Below, in pieces: positions 43,763 through 53,652 of a stretch of DNA of 64,000 bases. Within the stretch, counting starts at the first letter, position 1, and the number at the start of each line of letters is the position of its first letter. The DNA is taken from the NCBI GenBank assembly GCA_947488655.1, contig CANKZZ010000002.1, positions 372,001-436,000 on the forward strand. Direction: 5' to 3'. Source of the stretch: an uncultured Psychroserpens sp. Lineage in GTDB: Bacteria > Bacteroidota > Bacteroidia > Flavobacteriales > Flavobacteriaceae. Both the position numbers and the translations under genes were made by a program. The notes under the pieces are model-generated. The model was not told the origin of the DNA, searched no databases, and worked only from the letters and a program-made list of their open reading frames with translations.

Positions 43763-44719
43763 ATGCAAAATAGCACTCCAAAAATATCAATAGTAGTTCC
43801 TGTCAAAGATGGTATGGCAACATTACCCAATTTTATTGCAGGTGTACAAAAGCAAACCCTATTTGAGGATTTAGAAATTATAGTTGTAGACTCTGCAAGT
43901 AATGACGAATCTGTCTCATATCTTTCGCAGTTTAGTTTTGTTAAATTAGTGTCTATAGACCCTAAAACCTTTAATCATGGTGCTACTCGTAATTTAGGTG
44001 TGAGTCATACTAGTGGAGAATTCGTTGTTATGACTGTGCAAGATGCTACTCCTGTAGATGAGTTTTGGTTAGAAGCAATGTTGGGCCATTTTAATGATCT
44101 TGAAGTAATGGGAGTGTGTGGGCAACAAGTAATACCACATCATCTTAATAAAAATCCGCATGAGTGGTTTAGACCACAATCTAAGGGAGAAATTACAAGT
44201 GTGCAGTTTAAAGATAAAGATGCTTTTAAAGCACTTACACCAAAACAACAACGTAAAACCTGTGGCTGGGATGATGTAAATGCAATGTATAGAAAAGAGG
44301 CTTTGCTTAAGCTGCCTTTTGAGCCTTTAATGTTTGGAGAAGATATGCTTTGGGCAAAAATGGCTTTAGAAAATGGTTTTAAGTTAATATTTGATCATAA
44401 TATAAGAGTTCATCATTATCATTTTCAATTTCCAAGCTATACCTATAAGCGTGTTTTAATTTCAAAATTATTTATATATAAATGTTTTGGTTATATAGAT
44501 GATAGAGCACCTTCAATTAAAGATTATGCATTAATAATTTATCGTAATTTTAAATGGAAATTACCGTTAAAATGGATTTGGCATAATTTTCAAATAATTA
44601 AGAATAGTAGAGCTGCAACAAAAGATTTTTTAAAGGCAATAAAAAATAACACACTAACGGATTTGGAGCAATCATTAGCTTTGAATATTCCTATAGGTAA
44701 ACAAAGTAATAGTAATTAA
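43763..44719 (+). CDS. Family 2 glycosyltransferase, rhamnosyltransferase-like
   Basis: 318 aa. KISIVVPVKDGMATLPNFI, IIVVDSASNDES, then NHGATRNLGVSHTSGEFVVMTVQDATP with the DAT/acidic pair, and GWDDVNAMYRKEALLKLPF are the blocks typical of the GT2 subgroup containing rhamnosyltransferases; this would fit the dTDP-deoxysugar genes upstream. Specificity is inference. Starts directly after the previous stop. Confidence 0.82.
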   Translation: MQNSTPKISIVVPVKDGMATLPNFIAGVQKQTLFEDLEIIVVDSASNDESVSYLSQFSFVKLVSIDPKTFNHGATRNLGVSHTSGEFVVMTVQDATPVDEFWLEAMLGHFNDLEVMGVCGQQVIPHHLNKNPHEWFRPQSKGEITSVQFKDKDAFKALTPKQQRKTCGWDDVNAMYRKEALLKLPFEPLMFGEDMLWAKMALENGFKLIFDHNIRVHHYHFQFPSYTYKRVLISKLFIYKCFGYIDDRAPSIKDYALIIYRNFKWKLPLKWIWHNFQIIKNSRAATKDFLKAIKNNTLTDLEQSLALNIPIGKQSNSN

Positions 44720-45648
44720 TGAGTAAGACACCTATTTTAGTAACAGGCATCCATAGATCTGGATCAACCTGGATTGGAAAGACCATTGGATCTTCTGCTG
44801 AGGTAAAGTACGTACATGAACCTTTTAATTTGCAGATAAAGTGGGCAAATCCTCTTCGTAAATTAGGTATTTATACCTTAAAATCTCCTTTAAAATTTTG
44901 GTTTGAGTTTGTAGATCGAAAATCTAGTGTAGCGAGACAAAAAAGTATTTTAAATTACATTAAAAGTTTCTATACCAAATCGTTTAAAGCTATAATGCAT
45001 GAGTTTTTTAAAATAAGAAAACCAAGCGATGTTACGGTGTTTTTATATGAGTTAAAGAGTAGAAGCAAACGACCTTTAATTAAAGATCCTTTAGCATTAA
45101 TGTCTTCAAATTTTATTGCTGAAATGTTAGACGCTAAGGTTATTATATCTGTTAGACATCCTGCAGCATTTATCGCAAGTATATATAGAAAAAACTGGAA
45201 ATTTAATTTTAATAATTTTGCAAATCAAGAACGCTTACTTAACGAACACCTTTTTGAGTATAAAGACGACATTATTAAATATGCTAATAATCCAGGACCT
45301 TTATTAGATGAAGCTATCTTGTTATGGAATGTTATCTATAGTTTTGTAATTAAGTTGCAAGACAAACATAAAGAAGATTGGTATTTCGTTAAGCATGAAG
45401 ATATTTCATTAAATCCTGTAGAAGAATATAGAAAAATCTTTGAGTATCTAAACCTAAACTTTACAGAGGCTATTGTGTTAGAAATAGAGCATAGTACTTC
45501 TGGAGAAATTAACGATGTATTACGTAGAAATTCTAAAGACAATATTAAGTCTTGGAAAAAAGTTTTAACTCCAGAAGAGATTGAAAAAATAAAACAACAA
45601 ACGAGTACCATTTCAAATCATTTTTATTCAGAAGAAAGTTGGACATAA
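44719..45648 (+). CDS. Second sulfotransferase family protein
   Basis: 309 aa. PAPS loop ILVTGIHRSGSTWIGKTIGSS near the N-terminus, and KVIISVRHPAAFIASIYRK carries the conserved Arg/Ser contacts for the 3'-phosphate. RPLIKDPLALMSS is also typical. Belongs to the Sulfotransfer_1/3 type. Starts on the last base of the previous GT (TAATG). The presence of two sulfotransferases in one locus points to a sulfated glycan. Confidence 0.82.
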   Translation: MSKTPILVTGIHRSGSTWIGKTIGSSAEVKYVHEPFNLQIKWANPLRKLGIYTLKSPLKFWFEFVDRKSSVARQKSILNYIKSFYTKSFKAIMHEFFKIRKPSDVTVFLYELKSRSKRPLIKDPLALMSSNFIAEMLDAKVIISVRHPAAFIASIYRKNWKFNFNNFANQERLLNEHLFEYKDDIIKYANNPGPLLDEAILLWNVIYSFVIKLQDKHKEDWYFVKHEDISLNPVEEYRKIFEYLNLNFTEAIVLEIEHSTSGEINDVLRRNSKDNIKSWKKVLTPEEIEKIKQQTSTISNHFYSEESWT

Positions 45649-46535
45649 AAACACATAAAGATACCCAAGTACTTGTAAGCGTTTTAATGACGGTTTATAA
45701 TCGCGAAAAATATATCGCAGATGCGATACAAAGCGTCATAGATAGTACTTATAAACATTGGGAATTAATTATAGTAGACGATCAATCTAAAGATAATTCT
45801 GTTGAGATTGCTAAGTCTTATCAAATTAAAGATGACAGAATTAAAGTTTTTGTTAATGAAAATAATTTAGGTGATTATCCTAATCGTAATCAAGCAGCCT
45901 CATATGCAAAAGGTAAATACCTAAAATATGTAGATGCAGATGATAAAATTTACCCTCATGGTTTAGAGCAATTAGTTTATTACATGGAGCAATTTCCAAC
46001 AGCAGGTTATGGTTTATGTTCTTTACCGCAAGATGAGTTTAAGCAATATCCATTTCAGTTAAATCAAGCTCAAGCTTATGAGCGTCATTACTTACAACAA
46101 CCGTTATTTCATAAAGCACCTCTAAGTTCTATAATTAAAAAAGAGGCTTTTAATGCAGTTGGAGGTTTTACAGGAAAACAACATTTAGGTGATTTTGAAA
46201 TGTGGCATATATTATCACAAAAATATCCAGTGGTTTTAATGCCTCACGGTATAGCATGGTATCGAGTACACGATGATCAACAAATGAATGATAATAGAGC
46301 AGATCCCTTTGTGCCCTTTAAGTATATGCTATTAGCAGATGAGTTGCTTCTATCAAAAAACTGCCCTTTAAATGAAGCTGAAAAACAAAAGGCTTTGCAC
46401 AATAATAAAAAGCATAAAAGTGTAGCAATTGTATCTGCAATAAAACACCATTCTATTTCAAAGGCATTACAAATGAAAAAGGCTAGTAAAATGTCTTTTC
46501 TAACAATTCTATCATCTAAATTTAATTTTAAATAG
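45639..46535 (+). CDS. Family 2 glycosyltransferase
   Basis: 298 aa with VLVSVLMTVYNREKYIADAI, IIVDDQSKD and KYVDADDKI (DXD) as GT2 motifs, and GGFTGKQHLGDFEMWHIL as the acceptor/catalytic block. The only N-terminal start in frame is TTG 45639, overlapping the sulfotransferase stop; the next ATG is inside the first beta strand, so TTG is preferred. Specificity unknown. Confidence 0.88.
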   Translation: MDIKTHKDTQVLVSVLMTVYNREKYIADAIQSVIDSTYKHWELIIVDDQSKDNSVEIAKSYQIKDDRIKVFVNENNLGDYPNRNQAASYAKGKYLKYVDADDKIYPHGLEQLVYYMEQFPTAGYGLCSLPQDEFKQYPFQLNQAQAYERHYLQQPLFHKAPLSSIIKKEAFNAVGGFTGKQHLGDFEMWHILSQKYPVVLMPHGIAWYRVHDDQQMNDNRADPFVPFKYMLLADELLLSKNCPLNEAEKQKALHNNKKHKSVAIVSAIKHHSISKALQMKKASKMSFLTILSSKFNFK

Positions 46536-46550
46536 ATTAATAATGCATTT

Positions 46551-47201
46551 ATGAATATTACAAATAATAAAATAAAGCATATTATTAATAACCCATTTAG
46601 AATATTTACTTGGCTCATAACAAGGTTGCCATATTTTAAATTTATAAAAGGAACACAATCTGCCAATGATAGAATTAATTTTGATATTTGGTTTAGACAA
46701 AAGATTTTAGGTTTTAATAAAGCAGCGTATTGGCCAGTACACTTTACATCAAAAATTGTTGGAGTAAAAAATATTTTGGTAGGTGTAGGCACAAATCCTG
46801 GGTTTAATCCAGGAGTCTATATTCAAAGTACTGGTAAATTATATTTTGGAGATTATACAACTGTTGGTCAAAACACGGGAATAATGAGTGGGAGTCATGA
46901 TATCTATGACCATAGAATTTTAACCAAAAATGAAACCAGAATTGGGAGCTATTGTTGGATAGGAATGAACGCTACCATCCTTCCAGGAGTTGTTTTGGGA
47001 GACAATACTGTTGTAGCTTCGGGCGCAGTTGTTTCTAAATCAGTACCTGAGGGGAATTGTATTATTGGAGGAGTTCCTGCAAAAATTATTAAGCGTTTAG
47101 ATAAAGACAAGTTTGTTCATTTTGAATATAAAAAAAAATATAGAGGTTATATTTCCGAAGAAAAATTTGAAAAGTACCGTAAACAACACTTGAGTATTTA
47201 A
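46551..47201 (+). CDS. Left-handed beta-helix acetyltransferase (hexapeptide repeat)
   Basis: 216 aa. N-terminal helical part ~1-70, then hexapeptide repeats (NILVGVGTNPGFNPG, IGSYCWIGMNATILPGVVLG, TVVASGAVVSKSVPEG) ending in CIIGGVPAKIIKRL, the typical end of LbH acyltransferases. Probably O-acetylates a sugar of the repeat unit. ATG 15 bases after the previous gene. Confidence 0.85.
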   Translation: MNITNNKIKHIINNPFRIFTWLITRLPYFKFIKGTQSANDRINFDIWFRQKILGFNKAAYWPVHFTSKIVGVKNILVGVGTNPGFNPGVYIQSTGKLYFGDYTTVGQNTGIMSGSHDIYDHRILTKNETRIGSYCWIGMNATILPGVVLGDNTVVASGAVVSKSVPEGNCIIGGVPAKIIKRLDKDKFVHFEYKKKYRGYISEEKFEKYRKQHLSI

Positions 47202-47249
47202 TTTTAAAAAAAATTAAACTGTTAATTGAATTAAAACCAACTCTCAATA

Positions 47250-47990
47250 ATGATAATTAAATATTTTAAATTTAAGATAAATGCCATTGTAAGATCTATT
47301 TACTGGTTTTATAGATTAAATCAGGTAAGTTTTGGGAGAAATAATAATTTAAGTTTTCCTATTAAAGTTGAAGGGAAGGGTAATGCATCATTTCAAGACA
47401 ATAACTCTATTGAGAAAAATGCTTTTTTAGGTGTTGGATTAGGAGGTGTATTAGAAATGGCTTCAAATTCGAAAATTGAAACAAATGCACATATCGCAAT
47501 TGGTAATGACTACAGTTTAAAAATAGGCGATAATTTTAAAATAGGAACGCACGCTAGACTCTTTGTTAAAAAGGATTGGGTTTTTGGGACCAATGTTAGT
47601 ATAGAAACATATTGTTCAATTTTTTCTAGAGAAGCAGATAGAAATGGTAAACTTATTATAGGAAATAACTGTAACATTGGGGACTTTACAATTATGGATG
47701 TTGTAGATGATATAATTATTGGTAATGATGTAGCCATTGGGCCAAATTGCACACTTTATACTCATGATCATATTTATACAGATAGGGATAAACCTGCGTG
47801 GAAAGGTGGGTTAGTGTCAAGTCCTATTGTTATTGAAGATGGAGCTTGGGTAGGCTCAAATGTTACTATTTTACCAGGTGTTACAATAGGTAAAAGAACT
47901 GTGGTTGCAGCAGGTTCTGTAGTTACCAAAAGCTTAGAGCCTGAGAGTATTTATGGAGGTGTTCCAGCAAAGCTTATTAAAACGATATGA
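47250..47990 (+). CDS. Left-handed beta-helix acyltransferase (hexapeptide repeat)
   Basis: 246 aa. Regular hexapeptide coils start at ~residue 45 (IEVEGKG-like), through IKIGDNFKIGTHARL and IIGNDVAIGPNCTLYTHDH, with the conserved loop GAWVGSNVTILPGVTIGKR and the terminal SIYGGVPAKLI. Related to the WcaF/NodL O-acetyltransferases. A second acetyltransferase-type gene beside the first suggests two positions or two sugars are acylated. Ends with an ATGA overlap into the next gene. Confidence 0.86.
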   Translation: MIIKYFKFKINAIVRSIYWFYRLNQVSFGRNNNLSFPIKVEGKGNASFQDNNSIEKNAFLGVGLGGVLEMASNSKIETNAHIAIGNDYSLKIGDNFKIGTHARLFVKKDWVFGTNVSIETYCSIFSREADRNGKLIIGNNCNIGDFTIMDVVDDIIIGNDVAIGPNCTLYTHDHIYTDRDKPAWKGGLVSSPIVIEDGAWVGSNVTILPGVTIGKRTVVAAGSVVTKSLEPESIYGGVPAKLIKTI

Positions 47991-48976
47991 CCAAAAAAAA
48001 TAAAGTTTCTATAATCATACCGTGTTATAATGGTTTACCGTATATAAAGGAAACTTTAGATAGCGTACTTGCACAAACCTATCAAAATCTAGAAATTATA
48101 ATTATAGATGATGGCTCTACAGATGGCTCTTTAACTTATTTAAACACAATTAGCGATTCAAAAATAATTGTAAAATCTAATAAAGGTAAAGGAGCTTGCG
48201 CAGCCAGAAATTACGGGATTAGATTATCTACTGGTGAGTATATTCAGTTTTTAGATGCCGATGATTTATTGAGTCCTAATAAAATAGAAGAGCAGGTGCG
48301 ACTTCTTAATACACAAATCGATGCAATTTCAGTTTGTTCTACAGTCCATTTTTATGATACCATAGAAAATTGTAATATTGATGAGGAGTTCTTTATCAAT
48401 ACTTCTAAACCCGAAGATTTTTTACTAGAACTTTATGGTGCAGATGGTAAACGTCACGGTATGGTGAGCCAACATGCTTGGTTAACACCAAGAACAGTGA
48501 TTGAGAAAGCAGGATTTTGGAATGAATCGCTAATCAAGGATCAAGATGGAGAATTTTTTTGTAGAGTGGTAATGAGCTCAAAAAAAGTGTGTTATGCACC
48601 TTCTGTTTATAGTTATTATAGAAAACACCTTAATCATAATACAGTGTCTAGCGGTAAAACGGTAAAACATTTAGAAAGTCAGCTTAGAGCTTTAAAATCA
48701 AAAGAAAGTGTATTGAGCCCTTTTAAAGAGAGAAAAGATTATAAAAGAGCTATGGCTTTACAGTATAAATTTATTGCTATAGATGCGTATCCACAATATG
48801 CAACTATAAGTAAGGAGACTTTAAAAATGTCTAACTTATATGGTGGTAGTAACTATGTGCCAGTTTTAGGAGGTAAAGTTATTGAGGCTATTAAAAACAT
48901 TTTTGGTTGGAAAGCTGCTAAGAAATTGTCATTTGTGGTTCATAATAATAAAATCATTGCCAAATTATTAAGATAA
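47987..48976 (+). CDS. Family 2 glycosyltransferase
   Basis: 329 aa, GT-A fold. VSIIIPCYNGLPYIKETLDSVL, IIIDDGSTDGS, QFLDADDLLSPNK (DXD) and ESLIKDQDGEFFCRV (catalytic Asp region). Specificity not readable. Starts in the previous stop (ATGA), and four bases separate it from the epimerase gene. Confidence 0.92.
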   Translation: MTKKNKVSIIIPCYNGLPYIKETLDSVLAQTYQNLEIIIIDDGSTDGSLTYLNTISDSKIIVKSNKGKGACAARNYGIRLSTGEYIQFLDADDLLSPNKIEEQVRLLNTQIDAISVCSTVHFYDTIENCNIDEEFFINTSKPEDFLLELYGADGKRHGMVSQHAWLTPRTVIEKAGFWNESLIKDQDGEFFCRVVMSSKKVCYAPSVYSYYRKHLNHNTVSSGKTVKHLESQLRALKSKESVLSPFKERKDYKRAMALQYKFIAIDAYPQYATISKETLKMSNLYGGSNYVPVLGGKVIEAIKNIFGWKAAKKLSFVVHNNKIIAKLLR

Positions 48977-48979
48977 TTT

Positions 48980-50077
48980 ATGAAAAACATTCTAATAGTA
49001 GTTGGTACAAGACCTAATTATATTAAAGTTACCCAATTTAAAAAGGTTGCTGCCAAACATTTTGCAGGACAGTTTAATATAAAAATTGTTCATACTGGGC
49101 AACACTTTGATAAATCAATGGCAGATGTGTTTTTTCAGCAATTAGACATTTGGCCAGATTACTTTTTAAATATATCTCAAGCCTCTCCAAATACTCAAAT
49201 GGGAGAGATTATGATTAGGTTAGAAAAAATAATTACTAATGAGTTTAAGCCAGATATAATATTAGTACCTGGAGATGTAAACTCAACACTAGCAGCAGCA
49301 CTCACCGCTTACAAGCTAGGGATTACATTGGGTCATTTAGAAAGTGGTTTGCGTAGTTTTGATCGCTCAATGCCAGAAGAAGTAAATCGTATTTTGGTTG
49401 ATGAAATTTCAAACCTTTATTTTGTTACAGAGCAAAGTGGTATGGATAATTTACTAAATGAAGGCAAAGCGCGAGATAACATGTATTTAGTAGGCAATAC
49501 TATGATAGATACACTTGTTGCTTTTGAAAAAGATATTTTAGAAAAAAACATTATTGACACCCAAGGCATCAAAAAAGATGAGTTTATTTTAATGACCATT
49601 CATCGTCCTGCCACGGTAGATAATAAAAGAGGATTGCAAGATTTATTGGCATTACTAGAAGATATGCCAAGAGATATTCCGGTCGTTTTTCCTATGCACC
49701 CAAGAACTTTAAATAATATCAAAAAATTTGGTTTAGAGTCTGATTATGAAATGTTAACACACCTAAAGTTGTTAGCACCACAAGATTATTTTAGCTTTCA
49801 AAATTTAATACATAATTGTAAAATGGTATTGACAGATAGTGGAGGCATACAAGAAGAGACAACGTTTAAACAAAAACCTTGTTTAACATTGCGTCCTAAT
49901 ACAGAGCGTCCTAGTACTATCACAATTGGCTCAAATACATTACTAAACTTTGATAAAAAAGACATACTTGGCGTAATCAATTCTATACAAGATGATACTT
50001 ATAAAACAGGTGAAATACCACCATTATGGGATGGTTATGCAACGCAACGCATTTTAGAGATTATCGCTAACTCATAA
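48980..50077 (+). CDS. wecB: UDP-N-acetylglucosamine 2-epimerase (non-hydrolysing)
   Basis: 365 aa. Expected to convert UDP-GlcNAc to UDP-ManNAc. VVGTRPNYIKV at the start replaces the more common GTRPEAIKM, followed by HTGQHFD, VPGDVNSTLAAALTAYKLGI, GHLESGLRSFDRSMPEEVNR, TIHRPATVDN and TDSGGIQEETTF, all family blocks. The odd N-terminal N-Y for E-A may reflect a relative acting on another UDP-HexNAc. Sits among glycosyltransferases, so ManNAc or a derived sugar is likely used in the glycan. Confidence 0.9.
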   Translation: MKNILIVVGTRPNYIKVTQFKKVAAKHFAGQFNIKIVHTGQHFDKSMADVFFQQLDIWPDYFLNISQASPNTQMGEIMIRLEKIITNEFKPDIILVPGDVNSTLAAALTAYKLGITLGHLESGLRSFDRSMPEEVNRILVDEISNLYFVTEQSGMDNLLNEGKARDNMYLVGNTMIDTLVAFEKDILEKNIIDTQGIKKDEFILMTIHRPATVDNKRGLQDLLALLEDMPRDIPVVFPMHPRTLNNIKKFGLESDYEMLTHLKLLAPQDYFSFQNLIHNCKMVLTDSGGIQEETTFKQKPCLTLRPNTERPSTITIGSNTLLNFDKKDILGVINSIQDDTYKTGEIPPLWDGYATQRILEIIANS

Positions 50078-50095
50078 AGTCAAAACATATAGACC

Positions 50096-51304
50096 TTGAA
50101 AACCATTTGTATCTTTACCCAATCTCCATTAGTAGCTGCTCCACGTGTTGTAAAAGAGGCTAATGTTTACGCGAAAGCAGGACATAATGTTATTGTATAT
50201 GCATTATGGTACGATAAAAATTTATTAGAGAAAGATCGTAAACTTTTACATAAATCTATAAACTATAAAGCAGGTGTAAATTTACTTAAATACGGGAGTT
50301 TTATATCTAAGTACATAAGAGTTAAACGTAAATTAGCAAGACTATTTGTAAGATATACTGGAGTAAGTACTGTTGCAGCTTTAGGTTATGATTATACTGC
50401 ATACTTAGAAAAATTACTTATTGAAGATGCAGATTTATATATTGGTCATGAAGAAATGAGCATGGCGTTATCAAGAGCGTTAATTACAAAAGGAAAAAAA
50501 GTAGCATTTGATTTTGAAGATTGGCATAGTAAAGACCTATTACCTCAAGATAGATTACATAGACCAATTAAGTTATTAGAAAACTTAGAACGCTTTTTGC
50601 TTAATAAAGCAGCTTATACTTACACTACATCAAGTGCTCTGGCAACTGCGATTGCCCAGACATACGAGGCAAAAAATCCCAAGGTAATTTACAATAGTTT
50701 TCCTGCTGCAGATCGAGACAAAATGGACCAGTTACCAAAAGATAGAGTCAATAAATTAAAACCATCTTTATATTGGTTTTCTCAGGTAATTAGTGAGGGT
50801 AGAGGTTTAGAATTACTTTTTGAAGCCTTACAATTAACTACCACACCTTTAGAGTTGCATTTACGTGGTCGTATTTTAGACAATTATAAAAAAACTTTAG
50901 AAGCACTATTGCCAAGTCATGTAGATTTATTTATACACGATTTGGTGCCTGTAGGAGAGTTAATTTCTAGAATAGCCGAACATGATATTGGTATCGCTTT
51001 TGAAGAAAACACTCCAGAGAGTCGAGATTTTACCATAACTAATAAGGTTTTTCATTATCTGCAGGCAGGCATTGCGGTTTTGGCTACCAAAACTCAAGGT
51101 CAAGCTGAAATCAAGACATTAGCACCTCAAGCTTTATCATTAATAGAGAGAGACCCTAAGCAAGTTGCTCAAAGTATAGAAATGATAGTAAAACAACCTC
51201 AAGTTTTAAAACAAATGAAATTAGCCAGTTGGCAAGCAGGTCAAGAAATTTTGGCATTTGAGAAAGAGGCTGTCAAATTAAATAAATTTGTAGATGCAGT
51301 TTAA
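50096..51304 (+). CDS. Family 4 glycosyltransferase
   Basis: 402 aa, GT-B fold. Begins at TTG 50096 (KTICIFTQSPLVAAPRVVKEANVYAKAGHNV), the earliest start that keeps the first beta strand. Donor-domain blocks LYWFSQVISEGRGLELLFEAL and DIGIAFEENTPESRDFTITNKVFHYLQAGIAVLAT. Specificity unknown. 18 bases after the epimerase. Confidence 0.88.
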   Translation: MKTICIFTQSPLVAAPRVVKEANVYAKAGHNVIVYALWYDKNLLEKDRKLLHKSINYKAGVNLLKYGSFISKYIRVKRKLARLFVRYTGVSTVAALGYDYTAYLEKLLIEDADLYIGHEEMSMALSRALITKGKKVAFDFEDWHSKDLLPQDRLHRPIKLLENLERFLLNKAAYTYTTSSALATAIAQTYEAKNPKVIYNSFPAADRDKMDQLPKDRVNKLKPSLYWFSQVISEGRGLELLFEALQLTTTPLELHLRGRILDNYKKTLEALLPSHVDLFIHDLVPVGELISRIAEHDIGIAFEENTPESRDFTITNKVFHYLQAGIAVLATKTQGQAEIKTLAPQALSLIERDPKQVAQSIEMIVKQPQVLKQMKLASWQAGQEILAFEKEAVKLNKFVDAV

Positions 51305-51363
51305 AACGATAGTTACACTGTATCAAATACTGGTTTTAATATAATAAATTCATAAACTTACTT

Positions 51364-52359
51364 ATGAAACCTCAAATTAATAAAAAGCAGTACTTGCCAA
51401 TCATAGTATTACTTAGAGGTTTAGCAGCAGTTGCAGTATGCATGTATCATTTTACTAGAGATTACCTGAGCACTAACAATGTGTTATGGGATATTTTTAA
51501 AAATGGTTGGATGGGAGTTGAGGTCTTTTTTGTTATATCAGGATTTGTAATTCCGTATTCGTTATTGGGTACAAGTTTTGGATTTCAACATTATTTTAAA
51601 TTTCTTAAAAAACGCTTATTGAGAATTCAATCAGCGTATTTAGCGTCAATTTTATTAGTAATTGTTATTGGTATCGCAGCAAGTAAAACAAGAGGATTTG
51701 AAGGAAACGAATTTGAAGTATCATCAAGTTTAATCGCTCAACATATTTTTTATATTGTAGAATTCTTTCAAGGCTCTTGGCTCAATCCCGTATATTGGTC
51801 TTTAGAAGTTGAGTTTCATTATTACTTACTAATTGGGTTACTTATACCGCTTTGGAATTTAAAAAAGCCATGGCTAATCTTTAGTACAGTTATAGGTTTG
51901 TTGGTGCTATCCTTAATAAATCAAAATTTTATATTGTTTTTTAAGTATATAGATATTTTTGTTCTTGGAGTAATAACTGCTTTCTACAAAAAGGAACAAT
52001 TATCCTTAATACCATATGTCATTTCAATATTTATAATTGGATTTATCGTTTATGATAGTCATGGGTTACTCATCTCTATAATTACAATTTTAACTACTTT
52101 GCTAATAGCTTTTAAGAGTTTCTTCGGAAATGTAAAAGCTTTAAAATTTTTAGGCAACATTTCATATTCTTTATATTTAATCCATGTACCCATTGGTTTA
52201 AAAATTATCAATTTGAGTAAGCGCTTACAATTAAACGAAATATCTAAGACAGGAGTTGTTTTTGTTGCTTTAGGTTTTAGTATTTTTGCAGCTTGGTTGC
52301 TATATAAATACATTGAAAAACCTTCTCATGATTGGGCAAGGAAAGTGACTTTTAATTAA
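51364..52359 (+). CDS. Membrane acyltransferase (OafA/acyltransferase 3 family)
   Basis: 331 aa, about ten membrane segments. LRGLAAVAVCMYHF near residue 18 carries the catalytic His; WMGVEVFFVISGFVI and YWSLEVEFHYYLL are the family's other motifs. Typically transfers acetyl groups to sugars at the membrane, here probably decorating the polysaccharide. Seven bases separate it from the next gene. Confidence 0.9.
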   Translation: MKPQINKKQYLPIIVLLRGLAAVAVCMYHFTRDYLSTNNVLWDIFKNGWMGVEVFFVISGFVIPYSLLGTSFGFQHYFKFLKKRLLRIQSAYLASILLVIVIGIAASKTRGFEGNEFEVSSSLIAQHIFYIVEFFQGSWLNPVYWSLEVEFHYYLLIGLLIPLWNLKKPWLIFSTVIGLLVLSLINQNFILFFKYIDIFVLGVITAFYKKEQLSLIPYVISIFIIGFIVYDSHGLLISIITILTTLLIAFKSFFGNVKALKFLGNISYSLYLIHVPIGLKIINLSKRLQLNEISKTGVVFVALGFSIFAAWLLYKYIEKPSHDWARKVTFN

Positions 52360-52365
52360 AACATA

Positions 52366-53652
52366 ATGAAAAAAGTTCTCATCGTCTCACCACATTTCCC
52401 TCCTGTAAACGCAGCAGATATGCATAGAGTACGTCAAAGTTTACCTTATTTCGAGCAATTTGGTTGGGAGCCAACTGTATTATGTGTTGATCCTAAATAT
52501 GTAGAAATGGCTAAGGATAATGTGCTTTTAGAGTCATTACCTAAAAAAGTAGACATACATATGGTTAGCGCATTCTCTACAAAGTACACACGCAAACTAG
52601 GGTTAGGTAATTTAGGTTTGAGAGCATTTTATCAGTTGTACAAGGCAGGAAATAAATTATTAAAAAGTGGCGATTTTGATTTAGTTTATTTTAGCACCAC
52701 AATGTTTGCATCTATGCCTTTAGGACGCTTATGGAAAAAGAAATTTAATATACCATTTGTCATAGATATGCAAGACCCTTGGCGTAACGATTACTATCTA
52801 ACGGTGCCTAAAGAAGAAAAACCTCCAAAATTTTGGTTTGCATACAATCTAGATAAAAATTTAGAACGTTTTACGATACCAAAAGTAGATGGTTTAATAT
52901 CTGTATCAAAAGGTTATATAGATATGCTAAAAACACGTTATCCAAAAATTAAAAACATACCAGCAAAAACATTAACCTTTGGCGCTGCAGTTAAAGATTT
53001 TGAATTTATTGATAACCATCCAATTCCATTATCAATTACGTTAGATAAAAGTAAAACTAACTTTATCTATATTGGTAGAGGAGGACACGATATGGCAAAA
53101 AGTTTGAGCGTTATTTTTGAAGCTTTTAAAAATGGTTTAGACAACAATGATGCTTTCAAAAATTTTAAATTTTGGTTTATTGGTACAAGTTATGCACCAG
53201 ATGGTGAGGGAGAAAAAACCATTACGCCAATTGCTCAACAATTTGGAGTTGAGGCTTTCGTTGAAGAAATTACAGATAGAAAACCTTATTTTGAAGTGCT
53301 CACTTTATTAAAAGCAGCAAATGTAATTTTAATACCAGGATCTGAAGACGCCAATTATACAGCTTCAAAATTATATCCTAATTTATTAGCAAAAAAACCA
53401 TTATTATGTGTTTTTCATTCTAATAGTAGTGTTGTGAGTATTGTTAAAGATTTAAACGCTGGAGATGTTGTGTTATTTGATAAAGAAAAGGCTGTAGAGC
53501 ACTGTTTAGAAAGTATGAAGACTATAATTACTCAATTGCCAAAAGTACCAAATACTAATTGGGATAAATTTAAACCATTTACAGCAGAGGCAATGACTAA
53601 AGTGCAATGTGATTTTTTTAACACTGTTTTAAAATCATATACAACATCATGA
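52366..53652 (+). CDS. Family 4 glycosyltransferase
   Basis: 428 aa, GT-B. KVLIVSPHFPPVNAADMHRVRQSLPYFEQFGW start and VIDMQDPWRNDYY are typical of this GT subgroup; donor domain has FIYIGRGGHDMAKSLSVIF and ANVILIPGSEDANYTASKLYPNLLAKKPLL. Specificity unknown. Overlaps the next gene by ATGA. Confidence 0.88.
   Translation: MKKVLIVSPHFPPVNAADMHRVRQSLPYFEQFGWEPTVLCVDPKYVEMAKDNVLLESLPKKVDIHMVSAFSTKYTRKLGLGNLGLRAFYQLYKAGNKLLKSGDFDLVYFSTTMFASMPLGRLWKKKFNIPFVIDMQDPWRNDYYLTVPKEEKPPKFWFAYNLDKNLERFTIPKVDGLISVSKGYIDMLKTRYPKIKNIPAKTLTFGAAVKDFEFIDNHPIPLSITLDKSKTNFIYIGRGGHDMAKSLSVIFEAFKNGLDNNDAFKNFKFWFIGTSYAPDGEGEKTITPIAQQFGVEAFVEEITDRKPYFEVLTLLKAANVILIPGSEDANYTASKLYPNLLAKKPLLCVFHSNSSVVSIVKDLNAGDVVLFDKEKAVEHCLESMKTIITQLPKVPNTNWDKFKPFTAEAMTKVQCDFFNTVLKSYTTS

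Noticed and set aside
46277-46792. 171-codon minus-strand frame across the GT2/acetyltransferase junction
   Set aside because: Both + strand genes there carry clear family motifs; the antisense frame has none.
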